DNA of 64,000 nt from Planctomycetota bacterium (lineage in GTDB: Bacteria; Planctomycetota; Planctomycetia; Gemmatales; Gemmataceae): the NCBI GenBank assembly GCA_021413735.1, contig JAIOPV010000196.1:20023-84022 (forward strand). The letters run 5' to 3'. This document shows, piece after piece, positions 34,303 through 41,657 of this stretch. The notes under the pieces were generated by a model that was not told the origin of the DNA, searched no databases, and worked only from the letters and a program-made list of their open reading frames with translations. A program made the position numbers and the translations under genes. Position 1 is the stretch's first letter. Each line of letters starts with the position of its first letter.

Positions 34303-34959
34303 ATGGCCGTCGCGATTGAAACTCCCACAGAATCATTTGCAGATTTGCATGCTCGACTTGGTGGGGTGCCGTTGAGCCGTATTCGCCTCAAGCCGGCACC
34401 TGGTACGGCGACCGAGGAAGATCTTTTGCGAGCACGAAAGCCCGTTTGCGAATTGGTTGATGGTGTTCTCGTGGAGAAAGCGGTGGGAACAGCAGAATCT
34501 CTGCTTGCGGGCTACATTCTGCGTTTGCTTTGGGTGCATGTCGAACCTGACGACCTCGGTGTAGTTCTTGGAGCGGATGGGCACTTGCGACTGGCACCAG
34601 GTCAAGTCAGGGCACCGGATGTAAGTTTCGTTCCTTGGTCGTCATTTCCCAACGGTGAATTACCAGAAGACGAAGCATATTGGTCGGTTGCTCCGACGCT
34701 TGCAATTGAAGTTCTGAGTTACACGAATACCGCAGCTGAGATCGAACGCAAACTGGGCGAACTTTTCACCGCTGGTTGCAAGCTCATCTGGATCATTGAT
34801 CCACGAACGAAGACAGCCAAGGTTTACACGTCACTGAAGCGGTTCAAGGAACTCGACGAAACCGGCGTCCTCGACGGCGGGAAGGTGCTGCCGGGGTTCA
34901 AATTGCCGCTCGCCGACCTGTTCGCCGTCGGCAAACCTCGCAAGAAGAAGCCGCGTTGA
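34303..34959 (+). CDS. Uma2-family (DUF820) restriction-endonuclease-like protein
   Basis: The protein is 218 residues from ATG 34303, preceded by GAGG at the right distance; ATG 34288 has no SD. The PD-(D/E)XK core is visible as QVRAPDVSFVPW (metal Asp), PTLAIEVLSYTNT (Glu) and IERKLGELFTAGCKLIWIIDP (Lys). The family is abundant in cyanobacteria and planctomycetes, and its role is not established. It stands at the head of the same-strand amide-ligase gene run, but the 95-bp gap means cotranscription is uncertain. Confidence 0.88.
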   Translation: MAVAIETPTESFADLHARLGGVPLSRIRLKPAPGTATEEDLLRARKPVCELVDGVLVEKAVGTAESLLAGYILRLLWVHVEPDDLGVVLGADGHLRLAPGQVRAPDVSFVPWSSFPNGELPEDEAYWSVAPTLAIEVLSYTNTAAEIERKLGELFTAGCKLIWIIDPRTKTAKVYTSLKRFKELDETGVLDGGKVLPGFKLPLADLFAVGKPRKKKPR

Positions 34960-35054
34960 CGCTTCCGTTTCGCTCGGTATCCGTTGCCGAAAGGGTCGTC
35001 ACTTCGCATAACGCGCTGTAGCGAGCCTCTCATCACCCCACGGTTCGGGCCGGA

Positions 35055-35774
35055 ATGCACCGGGCGCATCATCGTTGGTGGAGTCCGTCACTCCATCGGG
35101 ACATGGAATTGCTGGAGTTCGGCCACGGCGGCGCGAGAGTCATCGCGTTCCCCACGTCTCGCGGTCGGTTCTTCGAGTGGGAAGATCACGGAATGCCCCG
35201 TGCGCTCTCGCACCTGCTCGACAATGGCCACCTGCACCTCACCTGCGTTGATGCGGTCGATGGCGAAAGCTGGTACGCCTACCACAAACACCCCGGCGAC
35301 CGCGCCTGGCGACACGAACTGTACACCCGCTATATCGTTGATGAAGTGTTGCCGTGGACGCACTGGCGCAACAACCACCCATACTCTATCTTCACCGGCG
35401 CGAGCTTCGGTGCGTTCCACGCTCTGTCAATTGGCCTGCGAAACCCCGACAAGGTGAACCGCATCCTGAGCATGAGCGGTCTCGTCGATATCCGTGGCTT
35501 CCTCGGCGGATTCCACAACGAGACAGTCTATTTCCAGAACCCCGTTGAGTTCATCCCGAACGAACACGACCACTGGCGACTTGAGCAACTTCGCCGACAG
35601 GATGTCATTCTCGCGGTGGGCAACGGCGATCGGCTCCTTCACCAGAACCGCGAACTCTCGGGCCAACTGTGGAGCAAGGGTATCGGCAACGCCTTCCGCG
35701 AATGGGATGGCTTCTCACACGATTGGCCGGTGTGGCACAAGATGGTGAACATGTACATCGGCGGGCATGATTAA
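35055..35774 (+). CDS. Esterase-like alpha/beta hydrolase of the ligase cluster
   Basis: The protein is 239 residues. ATG 35055 is preferred over 35103 because HHRWWSPSLHRDMELLEFG matches the usual N-terminal strand of this family. It shows FPTSRGRFFEWEDHGM, the nucleophile elbow FTGASFGAFHAL (Ser), SGLVDIRGFLGG and the C-terminal His in GFSHDWPVWHKM. It has no signal peptide. Such proteins resemble esterase D-type hydrolases but are usually found beside ATP-grasp and GCS2 genes. Here those genes follow, so it may release or trim the ligase product. The product is unknown. Confidence 0.87.
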   Translation: MHRAHHRWWSPSLHRDMELLEFGHGGARVIAFPTSRGRFFEWEDHGMPRALSHLLDNGHLHLTCVDAVDGESWYAYHKHPGDRAWRHELYTRYIVDEVLPWTHWRNNHPYSIFTGASFGAFHALSIGLRNPDKVNRILSMSGLVDIRGFLGGFHNETVYFQNPVEFIPNEHDHWRLEQLRRQDVILAVGNGDRLLHQNRELSGQLWSKGIGNAFREWDGFSHDWPVWHKMVNMYIGGHD

Positions 35775-35788
35775 CGTTCTGAATCCTC

Positions 35789-35820
35789 GTTTAGCCGCGA
35801 CGCGAAGCGGAGCGCTCACC
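35789..35820 (+). repeat. GTTTAGCC interspersed hairpin before the first ATP-grasp gene
   Basis: GTTTAGCCGCGACGCGAAGC followed by GGAGCGCTCACC ends 11 bp before the ATG. The core CGCGAAGCGGAGCG can fold back. It is the same family as the elements at 9728 and 50643. Confidence 0.7.
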
Positions 35821-35831
35821 TGAAGGCAACA

Positions 35832-36749
35832 ATGAAGAAAGTCGGCGTCATTGTCGGTCGCGAGTGGTCGTTCCCACCGAAGTTCATCGAAGAGGTGAAC
35901 CGGCGAGATAAGGGCGTCGTCGCGGAATTCGCCCGCCTCGGCGGCACCCGTATGGACGAGAAGATTCTATACGACGTTCTCGTTGATCGCATCTCGCACG
36001 AGGTACCCTATTATCGAAGCTATCTTAAACATGCCGTTCTCGAAGGCGTGACAGTTATCAACAACCCGTTCATGTGGACGGCTGACGACAAGTTCTTCGG
36101 TGCCTCGCTGTGTGCGAAACTTGGCCTTGGACACCCCAAGACAGCGGTGCTGCCGAACAAGGATTATGTGCCCGGAATCGTGAAGACCGAGAGCCTTCGC
36201 AATCTCGTCTACCCGATGGATTGGCAAGCAATCATCGACTACGTCGGGTTGCCGTGCATTCTCAAGGACGCCCACGGCGGCGGCTGGCGTGGCGTCTATG
36301 TCTGCCACAGCATCGAGGAACTGATTCGATACTACGACGGCTCCGGGCTGCTCACGATGATCGCTCAGGAGTTTATCAAGTGGGATCAGTATGTCCGCGT
36401 GATGTGTATTGGTCAGGATGTTGTGTTGCCGATGCCGTATGATACGCACAACCGCAAATATATTCCCGATCCGAACTATTTGACCCCAGCGCTCTATAAG
36501 CGAGTCGCGGCGGATTCACTCAAGCTGGTGCAGGCTCTCGGCTACGACATGAACACGGTCGAATGGGCGATCAAGGACGGCGTGCCGTATGCGATCGACT
36601 TCATGAATCCGGCCCCGGACATGGACCTTAACTCGCTGACGCCGGAATACTTTGGTTGGGTCGTCGAGAAGATGGCCGATCTCGTCATCGACCGGGCACT
36701 CAACCCGAAGCCGCAGATCAAGGATTTGCGGTGGAGCAAACTATTCTAA
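35832..36749 (+). CDS. RimK-like ATP-grasp ligase
   Basis: The protein is 305 residues from ATG 35832 (AAGG upstream). The N-terminal domain is KKVGVIVGREWSFPPKFIEEV. The ATP-grasp fold has the pre-fold substrate loop FMWTADDKFFGASLCAKLG, the ATP-binding Lys in CILKDAHGGGWRGVYV, the hinge MIAQEFIKWDQYVRV and the metal-binding DFMNPAPDMDLNSL. The enzyme should phosphorylate a carboxylate and join it to an amine. It lies between the esterase and a second ATP-grasp gene with 57-bp gaps on both sides, each holding a GTTTAGCC hairpin. Confidence 0.88.
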   Translation: MKKVGVIVGREWSFPPKFIEEVNRRDKGVVAEFARLGGTRMDEKILYDVLVDRISHEVPYYRSYLKHAVLEGVTVINNPFMWTADDKFFGASLCAKLGLGHPKTAVLPNKDYVPGIVKTESLRNLVYPMDWQAIIDYVGLPCILKDAHGGGWRGVYVCHSIEELIRYYDGSGLLTMIAQEFIKWDQYVRVMCIGQDVVLPMPYDTHNRKYIPDPNYLTPALYKRVAADSLKLVQALGYDMNTVEWAIKDGVPYAIDFMNPAPDMDLNSLTPEYFGWVVEKMADLVIDRALNPKPQIKDLRWSKLF

Positions 36750-36760
36750 CCTAACTCATT

Positions 36761-36790
36761 GTTTAGCCGCTGCCCCGCCGGGGTGGCCGC
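36761..36790 (+). repeat. GTTTAGCC interspersed hairpin before the second ATP-grasp gene
   Basis: GTTTAGCCGCTGCCCCGCCG followed by GGGTGGCCGC forms a stem around CCCCGCCGGGG, 16 bp before ATG 36807. Confidence 0.65.
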
Positions 36791-36806
36791 TTCACATGGG
36801 GAACGC

Positions 36807-38162
36807 ATGTCCGACGCTATCACCAGCTATCACGATCTGCTCGCCTCCGATTCGGCACTCGCGTTTGACTCGCAGGCCGCGCTGGAACAAGCTCAGAAGA
36901 ATCGCGGGCTGATGTTCGGCACACGGCCCATTTGCAGCGTGTTACGTCCGCGATTCCTCACGCACACGCAGTACAAATTCCTGCAAGACACCGTGAAGGG
37001 GCTGCTTCCCGCGTTCCAGAAGACCTACGACCGAGCCCTCGGCGACGCCGACTTCCGCACGCAGTTCAAGCTCACGCCATACGAAGAAGAACTCCTGGTG
37101 ATCAACCCGGGTTACCGCGACCCGAGCCCCACAAGCCGTTTCGATTCGTTCTTCGTCTCGAACGAGGAACTGCTGTTCACCGAGTTCAACACCGAAACGC
37201 CCGCCGGGGCCGGATACTCCGATTCGCTCGCCGAAGTCTTCTACGGTATGCCCGTGTTTCAGGAGTTCCAGCGGAACTACCACGTCTTCCCGCTGCCCGC
37301 AAAGCCAGGCGTTTTGCACGCCTTGATGGGTTCGTTCAAGCAGTGGCAGGGGAACACTTCCCAGCCGCCGCGAATCGCCATCCTCGACTGGCGTGAGGTG
37401 CCAACGTTCAGCGAATTCGTGATCTTCTACGACTATTTCAAGGCGATGGGCATTGAGGTTCGCATCGTCGATCCGCGGGACTGCGAATTCCGCGACGGCA
37501 AACTCATGGCCGGCGACTACCACATCACCCTGATTTACAAGCGTGTGCTCATCACCGAACTGCTCGACCGTGGCGGTATCGAGCATCCCGTTGTGTTGGC
37601 GGTTCGTGCCGGTGCGGTGTGTATGGTGAACTCGTTCCGCAGCAAGATTCTCTTCAAGAAGGCGTCGCTCGCGGTGCTCTCGGACGAACGCAACGAGAGC
37701 ATGTTCACTGCGGATGAGTTGCTTGCACTTCGGAGACACATCCCTTGGACGCGAGTGATGGAACAGCGGATGACAGTTGCCCCCAACGGCAGTGACATTG
37801 AGTTGCTTCTCTGGACGATGGGCAACAAGGACAATCTCGTGTTGAAGCCGAACGACGATTACGGCGGGCACGGTATCACGCTCGGCTGGACGGTCGATGA
37901 AGAGCAATGGGGCAAGGCAGTCTCGGCTGCGCTGGACACGCCGCACGTCGTGCAGTGGAAGGTTCGCCTGCCCAGCGAGGCGTTTCCGAGCGTCGAGAAC
38001 GGCACGCTTCACGTCATTGATCGAATGCTCGACACGAATCCGTATGTGGCGTTCGGCTCGTACATGCACGGCTGCCTGACACGCATCTCGACGGACCCAC
38101 TCGTGAACGTGACTGCGGGCGGCGGCTCAACGGTCCCCACGTTCTTGGTGGAAGAACGCTGA
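36807..38162 (+). CDS. Circularly permuted type ATP-grasp ligase
   Basis: The protein is 451 residues from ATG 36807 (GGGGAA upstream). The N-terminal part includes TPYEEELLVINPGYRDPSPT, RFDSFF and EFNTETPAGAGYSD, a substrate-side signature of this group. The middle carries TLIYKRVLITELLDRGG and the C-terminal catalytic part LVLKPNDDYGGHGITLGW (ATP Lys), QWKVRLPSEAFPSV and VNVTAGGGSTVPTFLVEER. It is quite different from the RimK-like enzyme upstream. The group is related to glutathionylspermidine-synthase-like folds, which form amide bonds. Its role alongside the RimK-like and GCS2 enzymes is inferred to be successive ligations. Confidence 0.85.
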   Translation: MSDAITSYHDLLASDSALAFDSQAALEQAQKNRGLMFGTRPICSVLRPRFLTHTQYKFLQDTVKGLLPAFQKTYDRALGDADFRTQFKLTPYEEELLVINPGYRDPSPTSRFDSFFVSNEELLFTEFNTETPAGAGYSDSLAEVFYGMPVFQEFQRNYHVFPLPAKPGVLHALMGSFKQWQGNTSQPPRIAILDWREVPTFSEFVIFYDYFKAMGIEVRIVDPRDCEFRDGKLMAGDYHITLIYKRVLITELLDRGGIEHPVVLAVRAGAVCMVNSFRSKILFKKASLAVLSDERNESMFTADELLALRRHIPWTRVMEQRMTVAPNGSDIELLLWTMGNKDNLVLKPNDDYGGHGITLGWTVDEEQWGKAVSAALDTPHVVQWKVRLPSEAFPSVENGTLHVIDRMLDTNPYVAFGSYMHGCLTRISTDPLVNVTAGGGSTVPTFLVEER

Positions 38163-38268
38163 CTCGTGTTTGGTGTTTCGTGTTTTGTGTTTAGGATTGA
38201 AACGTCCTCCTTCTCGCTGGTGTGATCGTCTTTTGACAAAACACTAAACACCCAACACAAAACACGAC
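38163..38268. repeat. Mirrored hairpin of GTGTTTGGTGTTTCGTGTTT words
   Basis: The left arm repeats CGTGTTT/GGTGTTT/TGTGTTT and the right arm repeats its complement (AAACACCCAACACAAAACACG). They flank a 40-bp unique core (ATTGAAACGTCCTCC to GATCGTC). It fills the space between the second ATP-grasp stop and the GCS2 start. Confidence 0.7.
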
Positions 38269-38270
38269 CT

Positions 38271-39380
38271 ATGAAAGCCCCATCGCTCACGCTCGGGATC
38301 GAGGAAGAGTACCAGATCATCGACCCCAACACGGGGGAGTTGAAGTCGTTCATCACGCAGATGCTCGAAGAAGGTAAGCTCGTTCTCAAGGAACAGATCA
38401 AAGCCGAGTTGCATCAGTCGATGGTTGAGGTTGGCACAGAGATTTGCCGCACGCCAGCCGACGCACGAACCGAGTTGGTGAAGTTGCGTCGCTCGATCAC
38501 CGAGTTGGCTGGCCGTCACGGGTTGGTCATCGCGGCAGCAGGCTCGCACCCGTTCTCGAACTGGGAAAAGCAGGAAATCACGCCGTTCGAGCGCTATCTC
38601 GGCGTGCAGAACGACATGCAGGATCTCGCCCGGCAACTGCTCATCTTCGGCACACACGTTCACATCGGCATCGAAGATCGCGACTTCCTCATCGACGCGA
38701 TGAACGTGGCTCGCTACTTCGCGCCGCACATTCTGTGCTTGTCCACGTCGTCGCCGTTTTGGTCGGGCCGTCAAACGGGGCTGAAGTCGTATCGGTCGAT
38801 CATCTTTCGGCACTTCCCGCGGTCGGGCATTCCGCCGTTCTTTCAGAACTGGTCGGAGTACGACGGAATGGTGAGCACGATGGAACGCACCAAGTGCATT
38901 CCGGACGGCTCGAAGATCTGGTACGACGTGCGGCCCAATCACCGCTATCCGACGCTCGAATTTCGCATCTGCGATGTCTGCACGAAGGTCGAAGAAGCTG
39001 TGTGCATCGCGGCACTCTTCCAGGCAATCATTGCGAAGCTCTGGAAACTGCGGCGCGATAACCTCACGTTCCGTGTCTATCCGACGGAGTTGATTGAAGA
39101 GAACAAATGGCGTGCGGTGCGGTATGGCCTCGACGGGAAGTTACTCGATCTCGGCAAGGATCAGGAAGTGCCGGTTCGCGAGCTGATTCACGAACTGATC
39201 GACTGGTTCCTGCGAGACGTGATTGACGAACTCGGCACTCGTAAGGAGATCGAGTACGCTTACAAGATCATGGAAGGCGGCTCCAGCGCCGACCGGCAGC
39301 TAAAGATTTTCGAGCAGGCTGGCAGCACGCGAGCGGTGGTCGATCAGCTCGTTCGTGAGACGCAGGAAGGCGTTTCTTGA
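38271..39380 (+). CDS. Carboxylate-amine ligase, GCS2 (YbdK-like) family
   Basis: The protein is 369 residues, close to the usual length of YbdK-type proteins. It shows the N-terminal LGIEEEYQIIDP (metal-binding Glu set), VEVGTEICRTPADAR, AAAGSHPF, FGTHVHIGI, SSPFWSGRQTGLKSYR and WYDVRPNHRYPTLEFRICD. These are the glutamine-synthetase-fold motifs used for ATP-dependent gamma-glutamyl or related amide formation. YbdK itself has weak glutamate-cysteine ligase activity. In this cluster it follows two ATP-grasp ligases, which argues for a peptide-like product rather than glutathione, although that is inference. Confidence 0.92.
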   Translation: MKAPSLTLGIEEEYQIIDPNTGELKSFITQMLEEGKLVLKEQIKAELHQSMVEVGTEICRTPADARTELVKLRRSITELAGRHGLVIAAAGSHPFSNWEKQEITPFERYLGVQNDMQDLARQLLIFGTHVHIGIEDRDFLIDAMNVARYFAPHILCLSTSSPFWSGRQTGLKSYRSIIFRHFPRSGIPPFFQNWSEYDGMVSTMERTKCIPDGSKIWYDVRPNHRYPTLEFRICDVCTKVEEAVCIAALFQAIIAKLWKLRRDNLTFRVYPTELIEENKWRAVRYGLDGKLLDLGKDQEVPVRELIHELIDWFLRDVIDELGTRKEIEYAYKIMEGGSSADRQLKIFEQAGSTRAVVDQLVRETQEGVS

Positions 39381-39382
39381 GA

Positions 39383-39466
39383 AGTCGTAAAGTCGTAAAG
39401 TCGAAAACAGACATTCGGCTCTTGGTCCCCGACTTTATGACTTTCGACGTTACGACTTTACGACTT
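39383..39466. repeat. Mirrored hairpin of AAGTCGTAAAGTCGT words
   Basis: The left arm AGTCGTAAAGTCGTAAAGTC faces a right arm of GACTTTATGACTTTCGACG and TTACGACTTTACGACTT, around a core ACAGACATTCGGCTCTTGG. It fills the gap between the GCS2 gene and the next small gene. Confidence 0.7.
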
Positions 39467-39477
39467 GGAGGTGAGCC

Positions 39478-39903
39478 ATGACTGCTTTTGAACGCGACGG
39501 CATCACTTTCCACTATCCCGCGTCGTGGCGAATTGAGATCGAAGACGCTGAGGATGGCGGTTGGGCCGCCACCGTGAGCAGTCCCGACACGGCGTTCATG
39601 CTGGTGTCGCTGCGACCCGATGCCCGCGACCCTGCCGACCTCGCCGACCAAACGCTCGCCGCACTGCAAGAAGAGTATGAAGACCTCGAAGTCGAGAATC
39701 GGCTGGAAACCATCGCGGGCCAGCCTGCCCTTGGTCACGATCTCGACTTCATCACGCTCGACGTGCCGATCACTTGCCGAACGCGGTCACTGGGTACGCT
39801 TGCTGGGCCACTGCTGCTGATGTGCCAGACGAGCGAGTTCGACCGCGAACGAAACGATCCTGTTCTGCGGGCGATTGTCGCATCGCTGCGATTGGAAGAG
39901 TGA
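39478..39903 (+). CDS. Small protein, DcrB/PsbP-like fold suspected
   Basis: The protein is 141 residues from ATG 39478 (GGAGGTGAGCC upstream, a strong site). It starts TAFERDGITFHYPASWRIE, a pattern of DcrB/PsbP-like domains, then WAATVSSPDTAFMLVSLRP and QTLAALQEEYEDLEVE, ending PVLRAIVASLRLEE. There is no signal peptide or TM helix. The function is unknown. It is followed after 4 bp by a two-helix membrane protein, so the two are probably made together. Confidence 0.75.
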   Translation: MTAFERDGITFHYPASWRIEIEDAEDGGWAATVSSPDTAFMLVSLRPDARDPADLADQTLAALQEEYEDLEVENRLETIAGQPALGHDLDFITLDVPITCRTRSLGTLAGPLLLMCQTSEFDRERNDPVLRAIVASLRLEE

Positions 39904-39907
39904 CGCC

Positions 39908-40135
39908 GTGCGTGCCGCACTTCTCGTGCTGCTGGTGTGCGCGGCGGCCGATCTCGTGGTGTGTGCCGTGCTGCTGGCGTTCGTGTGGGTCGAACATCGC
40001 CGCGTTCGTCGCGAAGCTGCCGCAGCGGGGGAAGTGGTGCCGGCCGCGTCCGGGCAGTTCGGTTGCTTGATCGCGTTCGGTGTCGTTGGATTTGTTCTGC
40101 TTTACGGTGCCGCGTGGCTCCTCCTCCGCGAGTAA
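39908..40135 (+). CDS. Small two-TM membrane protein
   Basis: The protein is 75 residues from GTG 39908, 4 bp after the preceding stop. An N-terminal helix (AALLVLLVCAAADLVVCAVL) and a C-terminal helix (GCLIAFGVVGFVLLYGAAWL) flank a short charged loop. No family is recognised. It stops 6 bp before the nicotinate phosphoribosyltransferase start and is probably cotranscribed with it. Confidence 0.65.
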   Translation: MRAALLVLLVCAAADLVVCAVLLAFVWVEHRRVRREAAAAGEVVPAASGQFGCLIAFGVVGFVLLYGAAWLLLRE

Positions 40136-40141
40136 TCGCCC

Positions 40142-41626
40142 ATGTCGTCTGCCGATCCGTTTGCCGTCAAGCGCCAGCAGATGCGCGAAGAACTGTTCGC
40201 CAAACTCTTCATGCTCGGCGGCTGGACCGGAGCCACCGACACCTACAAACGCACCATGTGGTCCGCGGTTCCCGACATCGCGGTCGAACCTGCATGCTAT
40301 TCGCTCACGTTCCGCAAGGGCGTACCCGAACCGGGTGCCGGAAATCAGCTTATCATGGCGGGCCACGAAGCCATGCTCGCGCAGTGGTTTCACCGGCCAC
40401 TCAAACGCAGTGACATCGCATTGTCACAGCAGTGGTACGCCGGCCACTCCGCGACGAAAGCGTATCCCGCCGAACTGTGGGACGCCGTGCTGAAGCAACA
40501 GCCTTGCGAAGACATCACGCTTCCCGTCGATGTATGGGGCTTCCCGGGCGGGCAGACGTTCCTCGCAGGGGTGCCGTGCCTCATCTTCGAGGGAATGGGC
40601 GGGCTGATCTCGTATCTCGAACCCGCGATGTGCCGATACTTCGCACCGGTCATACAGGCGACCAAGGCCAAGCTGATGAAGCAAGCCACGCCGCGAGATG
40701 CTGAGTTCGGATTGCGGTCGGCTCCCGTCGAAGTGTGCAACCTGATTCTGCTGCTGGCGCGATTCGTCGGCGGTGCGGGAGCCGCGGGAGTTCCGCAACT
40801 CACGTCGAACGACACGGCCGAGTTCATGTACCCCGAGCTGTTCCGGTCGATCGGCACCATCGGGCACGAGATGATGTGCGCTGCGCAGACGTTCGACAAG
40901 TCACTCGCAGCCGCCGAGTACGAGATGATGGATCGGTTCGTCTCGAAGATGGGCACGGCATCGCTGCTGTGTGATCTCGTGGACGCGGAGACGGTCGGCC
41001 TCGAAAACGCCTTGCGCATCATCCAAAGTCACCCGGAAACGGATCGCGTTGGCGTGCGTGTCGATAGCGGCGACATCGCGGGGCAATGCGTTCTGTACTT
41101 CCAGAAGATGAAGCAACTCGGCATCCCGCCGCGGGTCATCGTGTTCGAAGACGAGGTGACTCCGGACGGCGTGAAGAAGGTGTACGAGACGTTCCGCACG
41201 GCCACCGGCATCGAGCCGACGATGTTGTTCCCCGGTGCCGGCGGCTACTGGTGGAAGTTGGTTCATCGCGACACCGTGAGCGCCGCCTTCAAACGCACGG
41301 CAACCAACGGCCGACCAAACGTGAAGTTCTCGAACTCGCCGGGAAAGGAAACGATCCCCGGGTACATTCGCGTTTATGGTCGCGGCGACACGATGATCGT
41401 CGCCGATAAATCCGAAAGCATCGACGGCGAGCCGCTGCTGGTGAAACTCGTGGATCGCGGGCGCGTGGTGTACGCCGAGTCGTTTCAGGAACAGGCCGCA
41501 CGAGCCGAACGCACCTGGAATCGCTTCACACGCTGGGTGCCGTCGCCGCTGGTGGGCGACTACCTCCACCGCTTCCAGGCGATGCGAACGGCAGAGATTG
41601 CAGCAGCGAAGGCACGCCTGGGATGA
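40142..41626 (+). CDS. pncB: Nicotinate phosphoribosyltransferase
   Basis: The protein is 494 residues. It contains TDTYKRTMW near the N-terminus, DVWGFPGGQTFLAGVP, EFGLRSAPVEVCNL, the GTIGHEMMCA segment and VGVRVDSGDIAGQC. It also has VIVFEDEVTPDGVKKVYE and a PNVKFSNSPGKETIPG tail, all typical of NAPRTase. The enzyme makes nicotinate mononucleotide from nicotinate and PRPP with ATP. NAD synthetase follows 31 bp downstream, so two of the three Preiss-Handler steps are together. The adenylyltransferase (nadD) is not in the window. Confidence 0.93.
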   Translation: MSSADPFAVKRQQMREELFAKLFMLGGWTGATDTYKRTMWSAVPDIAVEPACYSLTFRKGVPEPGAGNQLIMAGHEAMLAQWFHRPLKRSDIALSQQWYAGHSATKAYPAELWDAVLKQQPCEDITLPVDVWGFPGGQTFLAGVPCLIFEGMGGLISYLEPAMCRYFAPVIQATKAKLMKQATPRDAEFGLRSAPVEVCNLILLLARFVGGAGAAGVPQLTSNDTAEFMYPELFRSIGTIGHEMMCAAQTFDKSLAAAEYEMMDRFVSKMGTASLLCDLVDAETVGLENALRIIQSHPETDRVGVRVDSGDIAGQCVLYFQKMKQLGIPPRVIVFEDEVTPDGVKKVYETFRTATGIEPTMLFPGAGGYWWKLVHRDTVSAAFKRTATNGRPNVKFSNSPGKETIPGYIRVYGRGDTMIVADKSESIDGEPLLVKLVDRGRVVYAESFQEQAARAERTWNRFTRWVPSPLVGDYLHRFQAMRTAEIAAAKARLG

Positions 41627-41657
41627 CCCTCCCCGTTCTCGAATGTAAACTGCCCCC

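Noticed and set aside
34303-34959. Uma2 protein as a defence-system nuclease
   Set aside because: No partner methylase, helicase or toxin-antitoxin gene lies nearby; the nuclease fold alone does not support it.
38163-39466. Word-hairpins as ordinary intrinsic terminators
   Set aside because: They lack T tracts, contain tandem words on both arms, and one copy (8821) lies inside a coding region.
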